64,000 nt of DNA from Agapetus fuscipes (Eukaryota > Arthropoda > Insecta > Trichoptera > Glossosomatidae), in the NCBI GenBank assembly GCA_951799405.1, contig OX637361.1, positions 8,579,156 to 8,643,155 on the forward strand, given 5' to 3'. Positions 33,301 through 45,100 of the stretch are shown piece by piece (position 1 is the first letter of the stretch; every line of letters starts with the position of its first letter). Under the pieces are notes generated by a model. That model did no database searches. It was not told where the DNA came from and saw only the letters and a list, made by a program, of their open reading frames with translations. The translations under genes were made by a program, and so were the position numbers.

Positions 33301-36300
33301 GTTTTTTGAAAAAATGAGAATTGGTTAACTGTGTCCACACTATAGTACACTATTAACCGGGGGGTCATGCAACAGTTAACCATAGGGTACACAATTAATC
33401 ACACAATATGATCAATTATTTATTTTGAAATAATGACACTAAAAATTATAAAGCTGATTTTTTATTTGTTATTCAAGTTTATGTTGTCCAAATTAACACA
33501 AAATATATATGTTTTTCATAGTGTCTCCTGAATGGCCTCCTTTTTTTCTTTCTTGTTTGGTACGCCCCATCTAAAATACAAATAAGATATTTTAAACAAA
33601 TTCGGTAATCTTTGTATATACCACATTTTTATAAAATTTATTTGTTTGAAACACAAGAGTTTACAAACAAACATGACAAAGTTATACAGGTCGTTGGTAC
33701 ACATAACCATGGTTAACTGTGTACCAACTGCATTTGGTTAATTGTACACCACCCTGCTTCCAAAGCCGTTGAGCTAACCTCACTTTTAAATAAGCAACAA
33801 TACACACATAATACCCATACCAAATAAAGTATGTTTAGTCAGTCTACACACATGACAAATAATGATAATTGTAAAATCAAACCAAATGAAATTAAGAGAA
33901 AAAGTACTCACGTTATTTTTTTAACTTTTTTCATCGAAAAACACAAAATTTGATGTCACACACCGGACACCCGCGTTAGCTCGCTGCAAACTGGGGAGAG
34001 GGGAGCGGGGCTGTTTTGACATCTAAATCGCGCGGTTGCACAAAATAGTGACGTCACGTTTGCCAACTATGGGCATGGTTAATTGTGTACCAGTGGTTAA
34101 CTGTTGAACAGGTCACCCTACTGTAAACATTGATCTATAATCTAGGTTGCAAAAATATATTACATTTAAGATTCATATAAAATGATTCCCATAAGCAGAT
34201 ACGTATAAGTTCGCGCTTACACATGCCCCATGTGGACTAACATATTAAAAATCCAATTCGTAAATGAACATAAGCCCTGCAACTCTTTTCCGACCTTCCC
34301 TGAAACAGGGTAGACATTGGCAAAGTGAACCATTCTTTACAGTATGGGTGGTCCTCATACCAACCTATAAGTCAAGGAATAATCAGGGTGAACAGTTATA
34401 TACGGTTAAGTAATCAACATAAAATATATAGATGGAGCAACTGAGCTGTTTTGTGTATCAAAAAGAGTGCACCCTAGGGTGTCCTCATCATATAAAACAA
34501 GGTTTTGTTATAATCAGTTTCTAGGCAACCGTCATGTTAATGTCCCTTTTTGACATATGGTGTTAAAATCTAGGAAACCCCCACTTCAAATGAAGTGGTT
34601 AGGATAAGACCAGCCCCTTTTACCTGTAAAGAAATAGATTTCACACGCCATATGTGGCTCATTTGGTGATAACGCAGTAAGAAGTTACACTATATGTGTA
34701 GCTTACATGCATATTTAAAATAATAAAATAATAACATGCCATAAAAGTGGTTGAGGAAGTTTGGTTTCATAATATTTTCATAATATAAATTTATTTTATT
34801 TTTATTTAAATAATTGCTAGCATGCTTTGTATGATGAAATTGATTGATGCCTTCTTTTGGTGACTTTAATTTTTTTTGGCTTCAGTCATTCTTGAACCTG
34901 AGTCATCTTTTTACCAAAAATTATATTTGGCTGTGCTCATGGAAAACCCATTCTAACTTTTTGCAAACAGATTCCAATGAGCAACCTAGTTTTTTGATCC
35001 ATGCCAGTGCGTGACTCATTGCACATTTCTTGCAGCTCATTATCATTTCAGCTACAAGAAAACGCTTACTGTAAAAATGTTTACTTTCTTCTTCTATCAA
35101 AGATGGGTATTTTTACTTTAGATGCTGGAGCTATGAACAAGGATTTGGTTCTTATATTCAGCTATTGTAGTCTGTAGTAAGTACATACGGCATTGGCATA
35201 ATTTCAACAATTTTTCACATTGTGAAAATATCTCCCAACCTATTAGTCAAGGAACAACAAAATGCTGAAAAGTGGACTAGGAGCTATAAGAAAAAATAAA
35301 TTAATAGACTTTATATTTATTAAAATTAAGAGTGCTAGCCGCCAGCATTGCAGATCAACTGCTATTTATTCTGGTTTTTGCATCCTTCTTTCATTTCATT
35401 CATTCATTCAGATGATGATAAATGCTAAACGCAACGAGTGCAAGTCTAAAACCCTCATTGCTGTCTGGTCTGAATTTAGCCTGACAGTTTGTCAAACTAG
35501 AAAGAAAGCTCAAATAGCCATCAGAAGTAAAAATAAAAAGAAGGCGTTTTTGTCTCTTCTGCTATTTTTTATGTAAGCTCTCTCTCTCTGTTGTACCGAC
35601 CTCCGATCAGGAAGGTTGTGTTGCCAACGCGTGTAAATTTTGACAAATATACAGCGTGTTAAAAAAACCACCACTTTAATTTTCTGCCAGTTGCAGTCCT
35701 CTCCGGTGTTCCTCCTTTATTTCCTGATTCCCATCCCCCAGTCCAGATTGCTACCAGCGCCGTTGCATCTTTAGTACATTTTTTCTGTTTACAGTCTTTA
35801 CGCGATGGTTGAGTATTTGCAAAATATTTTATAATAATACTACTTCTGATTTATATAGCACCTTTTCGTGAGTAGTTATATTCTAGTAGCTTATACTCAG
35901 GGGAATGCACTCATAAAATAAACCAGAATAAAAAAATACCTGTCTGATAATATAGCTCTTACCTATGTTTGTGAAAAAGAAGCACAGCGAGCCATATTGC
36001 CATTAGTACAGAGCCAGTGATTTCACACATGTCGAAGGCCCACGGTATGTGCGGAACATTGTCCAGGAACAGGTCTGGTAAGGGAGGATACTTCTTCATA
36101 TCGGGGACCTTGTCGTGGACTATCACCATGACAACGGCGGTGACCCATGTCACTAGGAAGGCATAACCTGAAACAACAAAGATAAACAGATAAGTTGGAA
36201 TAATAAATAAAGAATAATTAATCATAGAGTAAACAGAAAAATGTGTGAAAACTAAGATTCTCACTAGAGACGCTGTTGTATTTTCCATACATTTCTGTTT

Positions 36301-39300
36301 ACGGGATGGTTGAGTATTGAAACAATGTTTTTATACTCCGAGTGCAGTAAACAAATAAACAAATAATAATATTATTCTAATGTCTTTACTTGAATAAAAG
36401 CAGTTTTATAGGAAATGTTAAATAATAATTAACAATTCTATTCATAAATGATGCCACGAGACTTCACAATGATATACAAGCATACACTCTGAGCCTTTGA
36501 TTGGTTGTTTCAAATACAAGCACCAATCAGATGCATAGAATTCACACATACCATTGTGCGGTTTCATAGGATTGTTTCTGGATATACCGGTGTTAGTGTG
36601 ACATAAACGGTATAGTTATGTGTGTCAGACCAGTCCGTAGTTCAGTGGTAACACTTCGAACTCTGAATGGAAGGTTGTGGGTTCGAATCCCAGCGGAGCA
36701 CAAAAAATATGCCATTTATATTTTCAAATTTGCTCTTCGCTGGGTTAAAAAATTCATAAACTTTTAGCAATTATTGGTCACCAAAGGTCCATTCAGCCTT
36801 ACAGCAACTGGGTCTTGCTTGAGAATTGGCGCTTTGTAGCGACGACGACCAAGCTCGTAAAAAGGTCGATAGCTCAATCGGTAGAATGCTTGCATTCCAT
36901 GCCGAGAGCAAGGGATCGATCTCAAGGCTTACTCAGCCTTCACAAGAAATGAGAACCAGCCCCCCCGGGAGCTGGGAAACCCCCACTTCAACTGAAAGTG
37001 GTTGGTGTGAGGCCGGCCCCCTCACCCGTAAAAATAAATGGGTTCCGAATCACCACATGCGACCCCTTCGGCGATAACGCAGGCAAGAAGTTACACTATA
37101 TGTGTAGCTTAGTTGCGTTTATGTGTGTCAGCCTTATCCCACAATAATGCATGTGCCACGAAATGCAATGGAAAAAATAGACGTAATATAACGGCATCAT
37201 ATGTCAATAAAGATATATACGTCTACCTACATCAAATAGCCAACAAAAAATAATCCTTAAAATGGAAGTCTAAAGAGTTATTTTATCAACCAGTGCTTTA
37301 TAGATAATGAAAAAAAAAGGAAAAACGAATAATGAAATGAATATTTTGTGATAATACAGAAAACCACTTTTTTCTGAGAAAATAATATTAAGAAATTTAT
37401 TATACACTTAATTTGCATTCGTTGACCATTGACCTTTATTTTATAACAAAAAAAATGCTTTCATTACAGATGATGCAAGCAATATTTGTTTTGCTAGCAA
37501 ATAATATACTGATCATGTGTGGGAGAGGTGATGCAAAATTATCCTTTACAAAAAACTGTTAACACAAAATTAATTGTAAATAAATAAAGAGTGCTAACAG
37601 AGGCACTATACAAAACACATCTGTTTACTTTTACTAAGGTTGAGGTGTCAAACTAATGTATGTGGCAGCTTATTATTATTCCTTGACTTATAGGTTGGTA
37701 TGAGGCTGACCACCCATACTGTAAAAAATGGTTCACTTTGCCAATGTCACCCCTGTGTCAGGGAAGGTCGGAAAAAGTTGTGGGGCTTATGTTCATTTGA
37801 GGTTTGGATTTTATTTGTAAGTACACATTCACCATTTGTAAGCGCGAACTACATGTGTTGGTTTGTGGGCATACATCTGAGAGCTTTAAATGAATATATC
37901 CTTGCAACTTAGATTATAGATTATATATTAAAGTGCACAACAGTCTACCCTAATTACAGTGCACCCTCACAGCCATCAACAAGCTGGGAGGAACTCGTAC
38001 ACCGTACTTTTAAAGGTGTCTAAATTATTGTTATGTAAATAGCAAATACATATAAATATTTAGGTAGGTAGGTATATCATTTACTTATAGCTGATGAGAG
38101 TTGTATATAAGTAGGATTAATTATTATAAGTACCTGGGGTAAAGAAATTTTAGAAAGAAGCCACTAGATTATCTGCTTCGAGAAGATTCTACCGAAATCA
38201 ACCTCTAGTAATTTCTATTGCTGAGGTATAAAAGGGCGCGAACAGCTTGCAGACAGACAGTCTTCATACGACACTCTACTTTTAAACACGAAAGACAGTA
38301 TAAGTAAACACAAACCATCGGTGAAATGAGTGTAAATTGCTAAATAAATGTACTTAAAAGTGTAAAAAAAATATAGGTATAAGTGTAAAAATAAATCTAT
38401 TAAGTGTAAAATAAATATCCTGTAAAGATCAGTTTTTAATTTGAAGACTATTTGAACTCGAAAAACATAACTTCATATTAAAAATATGCCAATTATTGAC
38501 TCATTGTTGAGTTTGACACTACGCATTAAAGGATGCTGCGCCACTCATTGTAACATGAAATAGATCATGACCTCGCTCACCATTGGTAATTGATTATGCG
38601 ACTTTAAGCAGGATATAATCTTACCTCCCTGATTCTCAAGTCGCAAAGCAATGTTTGATACATCCGAGCGTATTCACCAATCCTACTTACACTTTCTAAA
38701 GGCATAACTAGCGCTTAAAGTGTTGGTAAATAAATCAAATTTATGTGCTAGTTAAGCCTTTAAGGGGCAGGTTGGTAAGATTTATTCATTAATTTAAAAG
38801 GCACAGAATGACTTTTATAAGGGGGAAAAACAAGCATAAAACAAAGACTCAAATATAAAAATAATAGTGCGAAATATGAGGGCTGATGTCTTTGAAGTGA
38901 CTAGAGTCACAAAAATGCATTATTAATTCAATTGAGCCAAATAGAAGCCAAAGACGACAATCCATGTTTTTTCAAAAATGAGATGTGGAAACACAGACAT
39001 GGCATTCTCTTTGTTCCACATATTTCTCTGTTTTGTTTAAAAAATGGCCTAGACTGATGTCCTTGGTTCTATAGGCCTTAGTCGACAGTAAAAAATGCAG
39101 ATTAAAAATATATGAGATTAAAAGTATCAGCATGGTTTAAATGCTTACATTATAATTCCATACATTTTTACACCCATTGCTTTATTATCAACAACAAACA
39201 AAGAATAACATTTTTTTTCAATATGTATAGCTTATTGGAATTTCATAATCCCGGCCTTCAAATATGACTAGAAAACATTGAAATATGTAGTTAGTACTGT

Positions 39301-41551
39301 TTAATACATTTAAAATGGGAATTATTATTTGTGTGAGTCATATAGAATCAAAGGCGGCAATCTGGGATTTGTTAAAAAAAAGATAAAATATGAAAACACA
39401 AGAAATTGTTTTCTTATCATTTCAATGTATTTCTTTAATTTACAAAAAAAAAAGCTAGCTTGCCGTCTTTGATTCTATAGGAATTATGTGTTATTTATTT
39501 GCTCAAAATATGTTTTTCCTTAATAACCTCGATTAATCATTTTTAAAACAGATAACATATCAGTGCTGGACTACAGAAGGTCCTAAATGCCATCACACGC
39601 AGTTGCAAAATTATAATGTGACACATTACAATTACTAACAGCTGAAACATGAACTTAGGACCATTATTCGTTTTTTATCACAATGGAGGATTCATCATTA
39701 TGCATCTCAATGTAGTCCGCACATCTGATGGAGACAAAAAAGTTACGACATCACACTGCCAGGTTTTTTAGGAAAAAGCTGACTAATATTTTTTAAGTGG
39801 TTACTAAGGGCCCTAGTTACTCGGACCTGTGACCTTTGCCCGCCAAGAAACAGAATATTTGCTCCTAGTCCAACATTTACCCTTCATTTAGTGATAGATT
39901 TTAGAGGCTCTTGCAGGTCTTACGCCAACTACTTCATTTGAACAGGGGTTTTCCCTATGATCAAAGAAGCAGGTTCTCATTTCTTGTAAAGTTTGAGTGA
40001 ACCTTACCCATACTATGATTTGGCTATAAAGAAAACACAAATGGGAAATAAATTCTGACATGCATGGTGGGATTCGAATCCAGGCTTTCTAGCTTGAAAT
40101 GCAAGCGTTCTATCAACTTAACTATCAGATTATTGAAATAGTGTAGCCCCAGATCTAGCTTGCTACATACTTAGGTCTTCTTTTACTATTCAAATCTGTT
40201 TAGCGTTATGGCAGTTCATCAACACGTGGCACGTAATACAGAATATAATCAAATGGCATATTAAAATCAAAATGCTCTATTTTTTTTAAGTGCCTACAGT
40301 GTTTTAGATCTAGGGACACTAATCTAATCTAAGTTGCAAAGATATGTAACATTCAAGCAGACAAGTATATATATCGAGACCGGTCCGTAGTCCAGGTGGT
40401 AACACTTCGGACTCGTAACTGGAAGGTCGTGGGTTCGAATCCCGGCGGAGCACAAAAAATATACCATTTATATTTTCAAATTTGCTCTTCGCTGGGTTGA
40501 AAAATTCATAAACCTTTACCAAAGACCGGTCATCAAAAGGTCCATCCAGCCTTACAACAACTGGGTCTTGCTTGAGAATTGGCGCTTTCTACAGCGACGA
40601 CCAAGCTCGCAGAGGGCTCTTGAGGTGTGATACACACAAAAACAGCGCTCACCAAATAAATCAGCCTAATTTTAATTTTAATTTTTTTTAATTATAAGTT
40701 TGCGCTTAAACATGCCGCATGTGAACCAACAACATAAAAACCCAAATCTCAAATGGACATACACCCTAAAACTTTTGCCGACCCTCCCTGAAACAGGGGT
40801 GACATTTGCAAAGTGAAACATTTTCTAAAGCATGGGTGGTCAGCCGCATACCTACCTATAAGTCAAGGAAACTAATCTAATCTACTTAAGTTTCAAAGAT
40901 ATGTAACATTCGAGATTTACACTATAGGTATGCATTCTCACAAGCAAACACTTACAAGTTCGCGCTTGTACATGCCGCATGTGAACCTGCAACATAAAAA
41001 CCCAAACCACAAATGAACATACACCCTGTAACTCTTGCCGACCTTCTCTGAAACACAATATTTAAAAGAAACAAAAGTGCAGACTTACACAAACTTAGGA
41101 ATGCTTTCCAAACTTCTGGCTTCAGCCTTGAGGCCCGCCCGTCCTCGGAACCAGGTCTGGACTGTGTCTCACTGTCACAATCATTGCTGGGGAGAGCGTC
41201 CGGACAGTCAGAGACACCTTTGCCCATATCGAAGCTGGAGCCATTGAAATCAGCAGATAAAAGGTTCACAGTTGCCGAGGAGAAGTGCTTTAGGCTGGGC
41301 TCTATGATCCCAAGGTCTATCATGGCAGCCTGGTTCGCCCTCTGCAAGGACTTAATTTGAATAAACAACTTCTTCCTATCCCTCAAGCACAGACGGTTCA
41401 ACGGCTCCTCACTCAGATCACGTTCATTCAAACACAATATGCACGGCCCGTCGAGTTGGTTAATTTCACAAACGTCCACAACATAGGCGGACATATTCTC
41501 ACGGATGAGCCATTCTTTAACATCCAAAGTAGTCCAATTGATGACAGACAT
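30389..41551 (-). CDS. SMSr: SAM-domain sphingomyelin-synthase-related protein (SMSr/SAMD8 type)
   Basis: Five minus-strand exons, 41551-41089, 36167-35963, 32772-32483, 31522-31330 and 30809-30389, join with consistent phases to 523 residues. Residues ~6-70 form a SAM domain ([20 protein letters not shown]). Several membrane segments follow. The lipid-phosphatase-like active site is intact: [11 protein letters not shown] with His306, and HEHYSIDV with His349 and Asp353, the triad of the sphingomyelin synthase family. SMSr proteins are ER enzymes that make ceramide phosphoethanolamine and help control ceramide; in insects ceramide phosphoethanolamine replaces sphingomyelin. The ~115-residue C-terminal tail is polar and His-rich. 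Introns hold many repeats, including a 982-bp TA-flanked element and a heterodimeric SINE. Divergent from the SH3BGR-like gene. Confidence 0.93.
30890..31262 (-). pseudogene. LINE reverse-transcriptase C-terminal fragment
   Basis: On the minus strand the translation reads [12 protein letters not shown] and, after a frameshift, [20 protein letters not shown]. This is the R-x-FGH-x-x-RMDD-x-x-L...GRPRxxW block found near the end of many non-LTR reverse transcriptases. It lies in the last SMSr intron. Confidence 0.75.
31640..32480. other. SMSr intron, nothing recognised
   Basis: AT-rich sequence with no supported frame or repeat family. Confidence 0.4.
32813..33099. repeat. Foldback/MITE with ~80-bp arms
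   Basis: GGTCCTGTCTGGAATGTTCC, TTATTATTTGTGAGAGAAGA and TTTCCCCCAGAATGAT on the left are complementary to ATCATTCTGGGGGAAA, TCTTCTCTCACAAATAATAA and TTCCAGACAGGACC on the right. Confidence 0.8.
33137..34118. mobile_element. TA-flanked DNA element rich in GTTAAC words
   Basis: Inverted ends GGGTGACCTGTTCAACAG and CTGTTGAACAGGTCACCC are flanked by TA on both sides (33135-33136, 34119-34120). The inside repeats GGTTAACTGTGTACC-like words in both directions (about 33326, 33373, 33712, 33736, 34076). No transposase frame is seen, so it is non-autonomous. The TA target fits Tc1/mariner/pogo-type elements. Confidence 0.8.
34132..34381 (-). repeat. R1 element, near full length
   Basis: Tail (ATCTATAATCTAGGTTGC) at the left and CCAACCTATAAGTCAAGGAA at the right. 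The middle has GCCCCATGTGGAC, so it is closer to R1b. It lies 12 bp beyond the GTTAAC element. Confidence 0.88.
34573..34715 (+). repeat. R3 SINE, 3' fragment
   Basis: GAAACCCCCACTTCAAATGA, CCTTTTACCTGTAAAG and GTTACACTATATGTGTAGC match the 3' half of R3. Confidence 0.75.
34716..35958. other. SMSr intron
   Basis: Mostly unassigned. GCCGCCAGCATTGCAGATCA at 35339 matches the non-coding strand beside the LINE scrap near 54280. The frame at 35262-35576 has no recognisable domain. Confidence 0.4.
36629..37120 (+). mobile_element. Heterodimeric SINE (R2 fused to R3) with 11-bp target duplication
   Basis: The duplication ATGTGTGTCAG lies at 36618-36628 and 37121-37131. The first unit has a tRNA-like head with A-box-like TAGTTCAGTGGT and B-box GGGTTCGAATCCC, then the R2 body. 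At 36861 it switches to a second tRNA-like head (TAGCTCAATCGGTAGAAT) and the R3 body, ending AGCTTAGTTGCG. One duplication surrounds both, so they moved as one unit. R3 is internally shortened here. This is not a functional tRNA gene. Confidence 0.9.
37140..37678. other. SMSr intron, nothing recognised
   Basis: AT-rich DNA without assigned repeats. Confidence 0.4.
37679..37929 (+). repeat. R1a element, full length
   Basis: Starts TTCCTTGACTTATAGGTTGG, middle GCGCGAACTACATGTGTTG, ends ACTTAGATTATAGATTATA. Confidence 0.92.
37930..38929. other. SMSr intron
   Basis: Unassigned, apart from a weak inverted pair at 38668-38785 (TAAAGGCATAACTAGC against GCTAGTTAAGCCTTTA), probably a decayed MITE. 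Confidence 0.4.
38930..39075. repeat. Hairpin MITE, TATAGAATCAAAG family, decayed
   Basis: CAAATAGAAGCCAAAGACGA on the left against GTCCTTGGTTCTATAGGCC on the right, with a palindromic AT-rich middle as in the copy at 39346. Confidence 0.5.
39346..39482. repeat. Hairpin MITE, TATAGAATCAAAG family
   Basis: TATAGAATCAAAGGCGGCAA pairs with TTGCCGTCTTTGATTCTATA. The middle (ATTGTTTTC, TTATCATTTCAATG) is also weakly palindromic. Confidence 0.8.
39940..40131 (-). repeat. R3 SINE, decayed
   Basis: On the plus strand: GGTTCTCATTTCTTGTAAAG, AATGGGAAATAAATTCTGAC, GGTGGGATTCGAATCC and GAAATGCAAGCGTTCTATCA, in R3 order. Confidence 0.7.
40318..40870 (-). repeat. R1b element interrupted by an R2 SINE
   Basis: The tail and first ~55 bases (40318-40372) and the rest (about 40697-40870: GCGCTTAAACATGCCGCATG to CTATAAGTCAAGGAA) form one R1b copy split by R2. 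Confidence 0.85.
40378..40692 (+). repeat. R2 tRNA-headed SINE, full unit
   Basis: The head has A-box-like TAGTCCAGGTGG and B-box GGGTTCGAATCCC. The body includes CCATTTATATTTTCAAATTT, GAGAATTGGCGCTTTC and CGACGACCAAGCTCG. The 3' end (AAAACAGCGCTCACCAAATA) is followed by a T-rich tail. It is nested in R1b. Confidence 0.9.
40871..41055 (-). repeat. R1b element, 5'-truncated, abutting another R1b
   Basis: It begins exactly where the neighbouring R1b ends (CTAATCTAATCTACTTAAG) and stops at CTTCTCTGAAACAC. It lies 34 bp past the first SMSr exon's donor. Confidence 0.85.
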
Positions 41552-42152
41552 TTTGAATGAATTATTCGGTGAAATTTGATGACACTGTCACGCTACTATG
41601 TTGCTAAGAAAAACAATTTGAATCTGCGCCGAAATGGATTAAATATTCCATCGCAAACAAAGAACAATGACCCTTGCGCTGTCACAATCAAATCGAGAGA
41701 AATCAAACATTTCCTTCAAAACAAACGTCAACACATTTTTTCCTTTTCTAATTTTCTTCTTCTTATTAGTCATTATAATATGCTATAATAATATTATTAT
41801 TCAAATAATGTAATTTGAGCTTACAGATGGAATGAGCAGCTAAAATTAAAAATAATTTTATTTATCTTAAAAATGTAGTGACATTATGCGTATTTAAACT
41901 ACACCAACAATCAAGCATATATTTTTCTAACATTTCAAGTACTAATGTTAACGCTTTATTAATGAAAATAGGGAATATTTATTATTATAGAATATTACAG
42001 TTTTTCCTACAGTTGGCAGCATTGCCGCGATAATTTTGGCGTAGCGGTTTCCCAGCCTGAGTCGTCTGCCAAGCCTTGTATGAGACGGAAATAAAGTTTA
42101 TTTTTTCCTTGTTTTCAAAGATTAGAGCTTTGTAAGTGCAAAAAATAATAAA
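41552..42152. promoter_or_regulatory. Shared upstream region of SMSr (-) and SH3BGR-like (+)
   Basis: The two start codons face away from each other 601 bp apart, with no transposon in between. A bidirectional promoter is likely from the layout; no core-promoter motif was identified with confidence. Confidence 0.55.
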
Positions 42153-45100
42153 ATGGTTGTGAAAGTATACATCAGTGGCATATCGGGAAACAAGGAGGTA
42201 ACGTGAAAGATTCATTGGATGGTTTTTGTTGTATTGTCTTTATGACGTTTGTTCTGGCCGGGCTAAACTCTCAGCGCTTGCAGCCAAACGTCATCAGTTA
42301 TTAAATACTACCTGTTAAATTATAACATTTTCAATTGTACCGTTACATATACACCGTCATACTATGAACGCTCTTATCGACTGAGCAAATTGATGGTCAG
42401 AATGATATCGTCTTCATTTTTTAACGCGCCATGATAAGATAAAGGAATTTTGGCATAGTGCGAATAAAAATGTATGGAATGCTAAAAAACCCAATACAAA
42501 ATTTACTCACGATCGTCTTATATAAATATGCATTCAGAGAAATCTTAACTAAATCGGTTTAATTACCAAATGATATACTTTGGTGTGAGGCTGACCACCC
42601 ATGCTGTTAGAAAAATATTCATTTACCAATTTCACCCCTGTTTCAGGATAAGGCAGCAAGAGTTGCAGGGTTTTTGTTCATTTGAGATTTGGGTTTAATT
42701 AGGCAAGTAAACACGCAGCATGCGTAAATGCGAACTTGCACATGTTTCCTTGTGGCTGTCTTAAATTTTGAAAGAAAAAAAGCCATCTTAAATTTTAATC
42801 TATCTTTGTAACTACGATTATATACCTACACAGTCTTTCTCAATAATTTTAATTACCTTATGATTTTCTAAACTTTGGAGTTCCCGTATCCAAATTGTGA
42901 ATCAAAATAATTAATGTACCTATATGATAGCAATAGTTGAGTCAGATAATGAGTTGTATTAGTATATTGGAAGGCTTATCTTTTCTATTATCCAGTGTCA
43001 ATACACTATTGACTTCATAAAGATGGTATCTTTCCGTAAAAAAAAACATCTAACATATCACAGGCTTTGTTTCAATTCTGATCGCTTCAAAATGTACAAT
43101 TCATGAATAATGTATGGTTGGCAGTCTTTGGCCTGCTAATTTTATTTCATCTTGCCGTACAATGAACTTCATATCCATAAATGCATAAATTTATGCTATA
43201 AAGCCACACAGACTTCATCAGCATCATTGAAAACTTCACAGTTGAAGAATTTATCATTTTATGCCCAAGTAAAACTCATTCATTGCAATGCATCAAAACT
43301 ATACTGAGAAATAAAAAATTCTCAATCAGACATAGATAAAATTGTAATCGCGTTGCTAGGGAAAAGGCAGACAAATATTTTGTACGGACCTTGGTATGCT
43401 ATTAGCTTCAGTAATATAGAACCATTTAATAGATTAAAATAAAAATCGCTTTGTTTTAATTCACATGAGTTTTATTTTTGCAACCAGTTTCGGGAGAAGC
43501 AGTACCTGAAGATGGGAGGTTATGGGCACACCTTTGACCTAAAGGTTACTGTTTAGTCGTGCTGTTGCTTTTACTTCACAGGAAGACCTTCCGCCACTTG
43601 AGAAAATGTATAGCTTTGTATGAGAGTCCATGTGCTGTGGGTCCTTCTGACACATACATACATGACGGGTATAAGGAGGGCTTGAGTCCCGTGCAAGTGT
43701 GATGTTTGACTGCGGAGAAAATAATTCTAAATTCAAATTTGCGCTGCGTTCTTTCTTTGCCAACTTTGCTGCTGACCATGTTTGCTTGTACAGAAATCTC
43801 AGAACTAAAAATCTACACACTTCCTGTAAATCAATCAAATTGAAATATTGGCATCAATTTATATGATGACAGTCCTGTCAAACGTTGAAAATGTGTAGTT
43901 ATACAAAACATGTTTTTACACATCAATTTTTTTGTTTTCTTGCACTCTCCATTTTGTGTTTTGACACCCAATTACAACACATGCCATAATGTCTTAAAAT
44001 AATGCCTTTTTCCTTTAAAATTTGTCAATTTTATTGATTACAATATTTATACAGCATGTTCGGGCTGTTCCGGGCATAGTACTACTCCAGGCAAACAGTT
44101 TTACATTCACCCGAGTTTTTTCTCTTTCTTACTAATGACCATTTTCGTAAGTAGGTTGAAACAGATAGACATTGTCTATTTTCGTTAAAATAATTTCTAG
44201 TCCACAGACATCATAAGTCAATGATGACAATGCAATCTTAGGCCCCTTACGCATTAGTGGTTGGCCGCTTAGGCAGTTTGGCGGTTCTAGTGCGTACGAT
44301 CACCAGCGGTTGCGTACTAAATTGGAAAGCGGCAGAAAAACGGCAGGCCGCTCGGCTAACCGCTTAGGTGGTTAACCGCTAGTGCGTAAGGGGGCTTATG
44401 CATGCTTTTGTACACATTGACTTTGGTTTTGTTGATCATCAGGTGAGAACTCGATAGATATCTGTACCCCAAGTACAAAACATTGTGCAATAAACTTCCC
44501 TCGATTGTGTTAATAAAAAAAAATGTATGAAAATTAAATCACGCACTAAGCGTGCTTTTGTATCTTCCATATTTATTTTTGTATTTACGTGATAGAGAGA
44601 GTTAACGCAATGCCCATCGAAAATGCAAACGCAACTAAGCTACACGTATATTGTAACTTCTTGCCGTGTTATCCCTGAATGGTTTCGCATGTGGCGAGTG
44701 GAACCTATTTATTTTTACAGGTAAGGGGGCCGGCCGTATGCCAACCACTTCACAGTTGAAGAGGGGGCTGGTACTCATTTTTTGTGAAGGCTTAGTAAAC
44801 CTTGCCGGTATTTTAATTTGGGGTTTGAAATATTCACTGAAACGGGAAATCATTTCTGACACCCTCGGTGGGGTTCGAACCCCAGCTCACGGCGTAGAAT
44901 GCAAACAATTTACCATCTGAGCTATCGACCGGACAGTTGTAATCGATTGCCATTGTAATGGAAGACTATTAATTATTTTTCAGGTGAAGAAACGGCAGCA
45001 GCGCGTTTTGATGATCCTCGACGCCAAGCACATAGGCTACGAGGTGGTGGACATCACAGAGCCGGGCAAGGAGGCCGACAAGGACTTCATGCAGAGCAAC

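Noticed and set aside
35262..35576. 104-residue Lys-rich frame in an SMSr intron
   Set aside because: Overlaps LINE-related sequence, has no domain, and is on the strand opposite the gene.
40378..40470. tRNA-like sequence with A and B boxes
   Set aside because: It is the head of the R2 SINE: it continues into the R2 body shared with other copies and lacks a closing acceptor stem.
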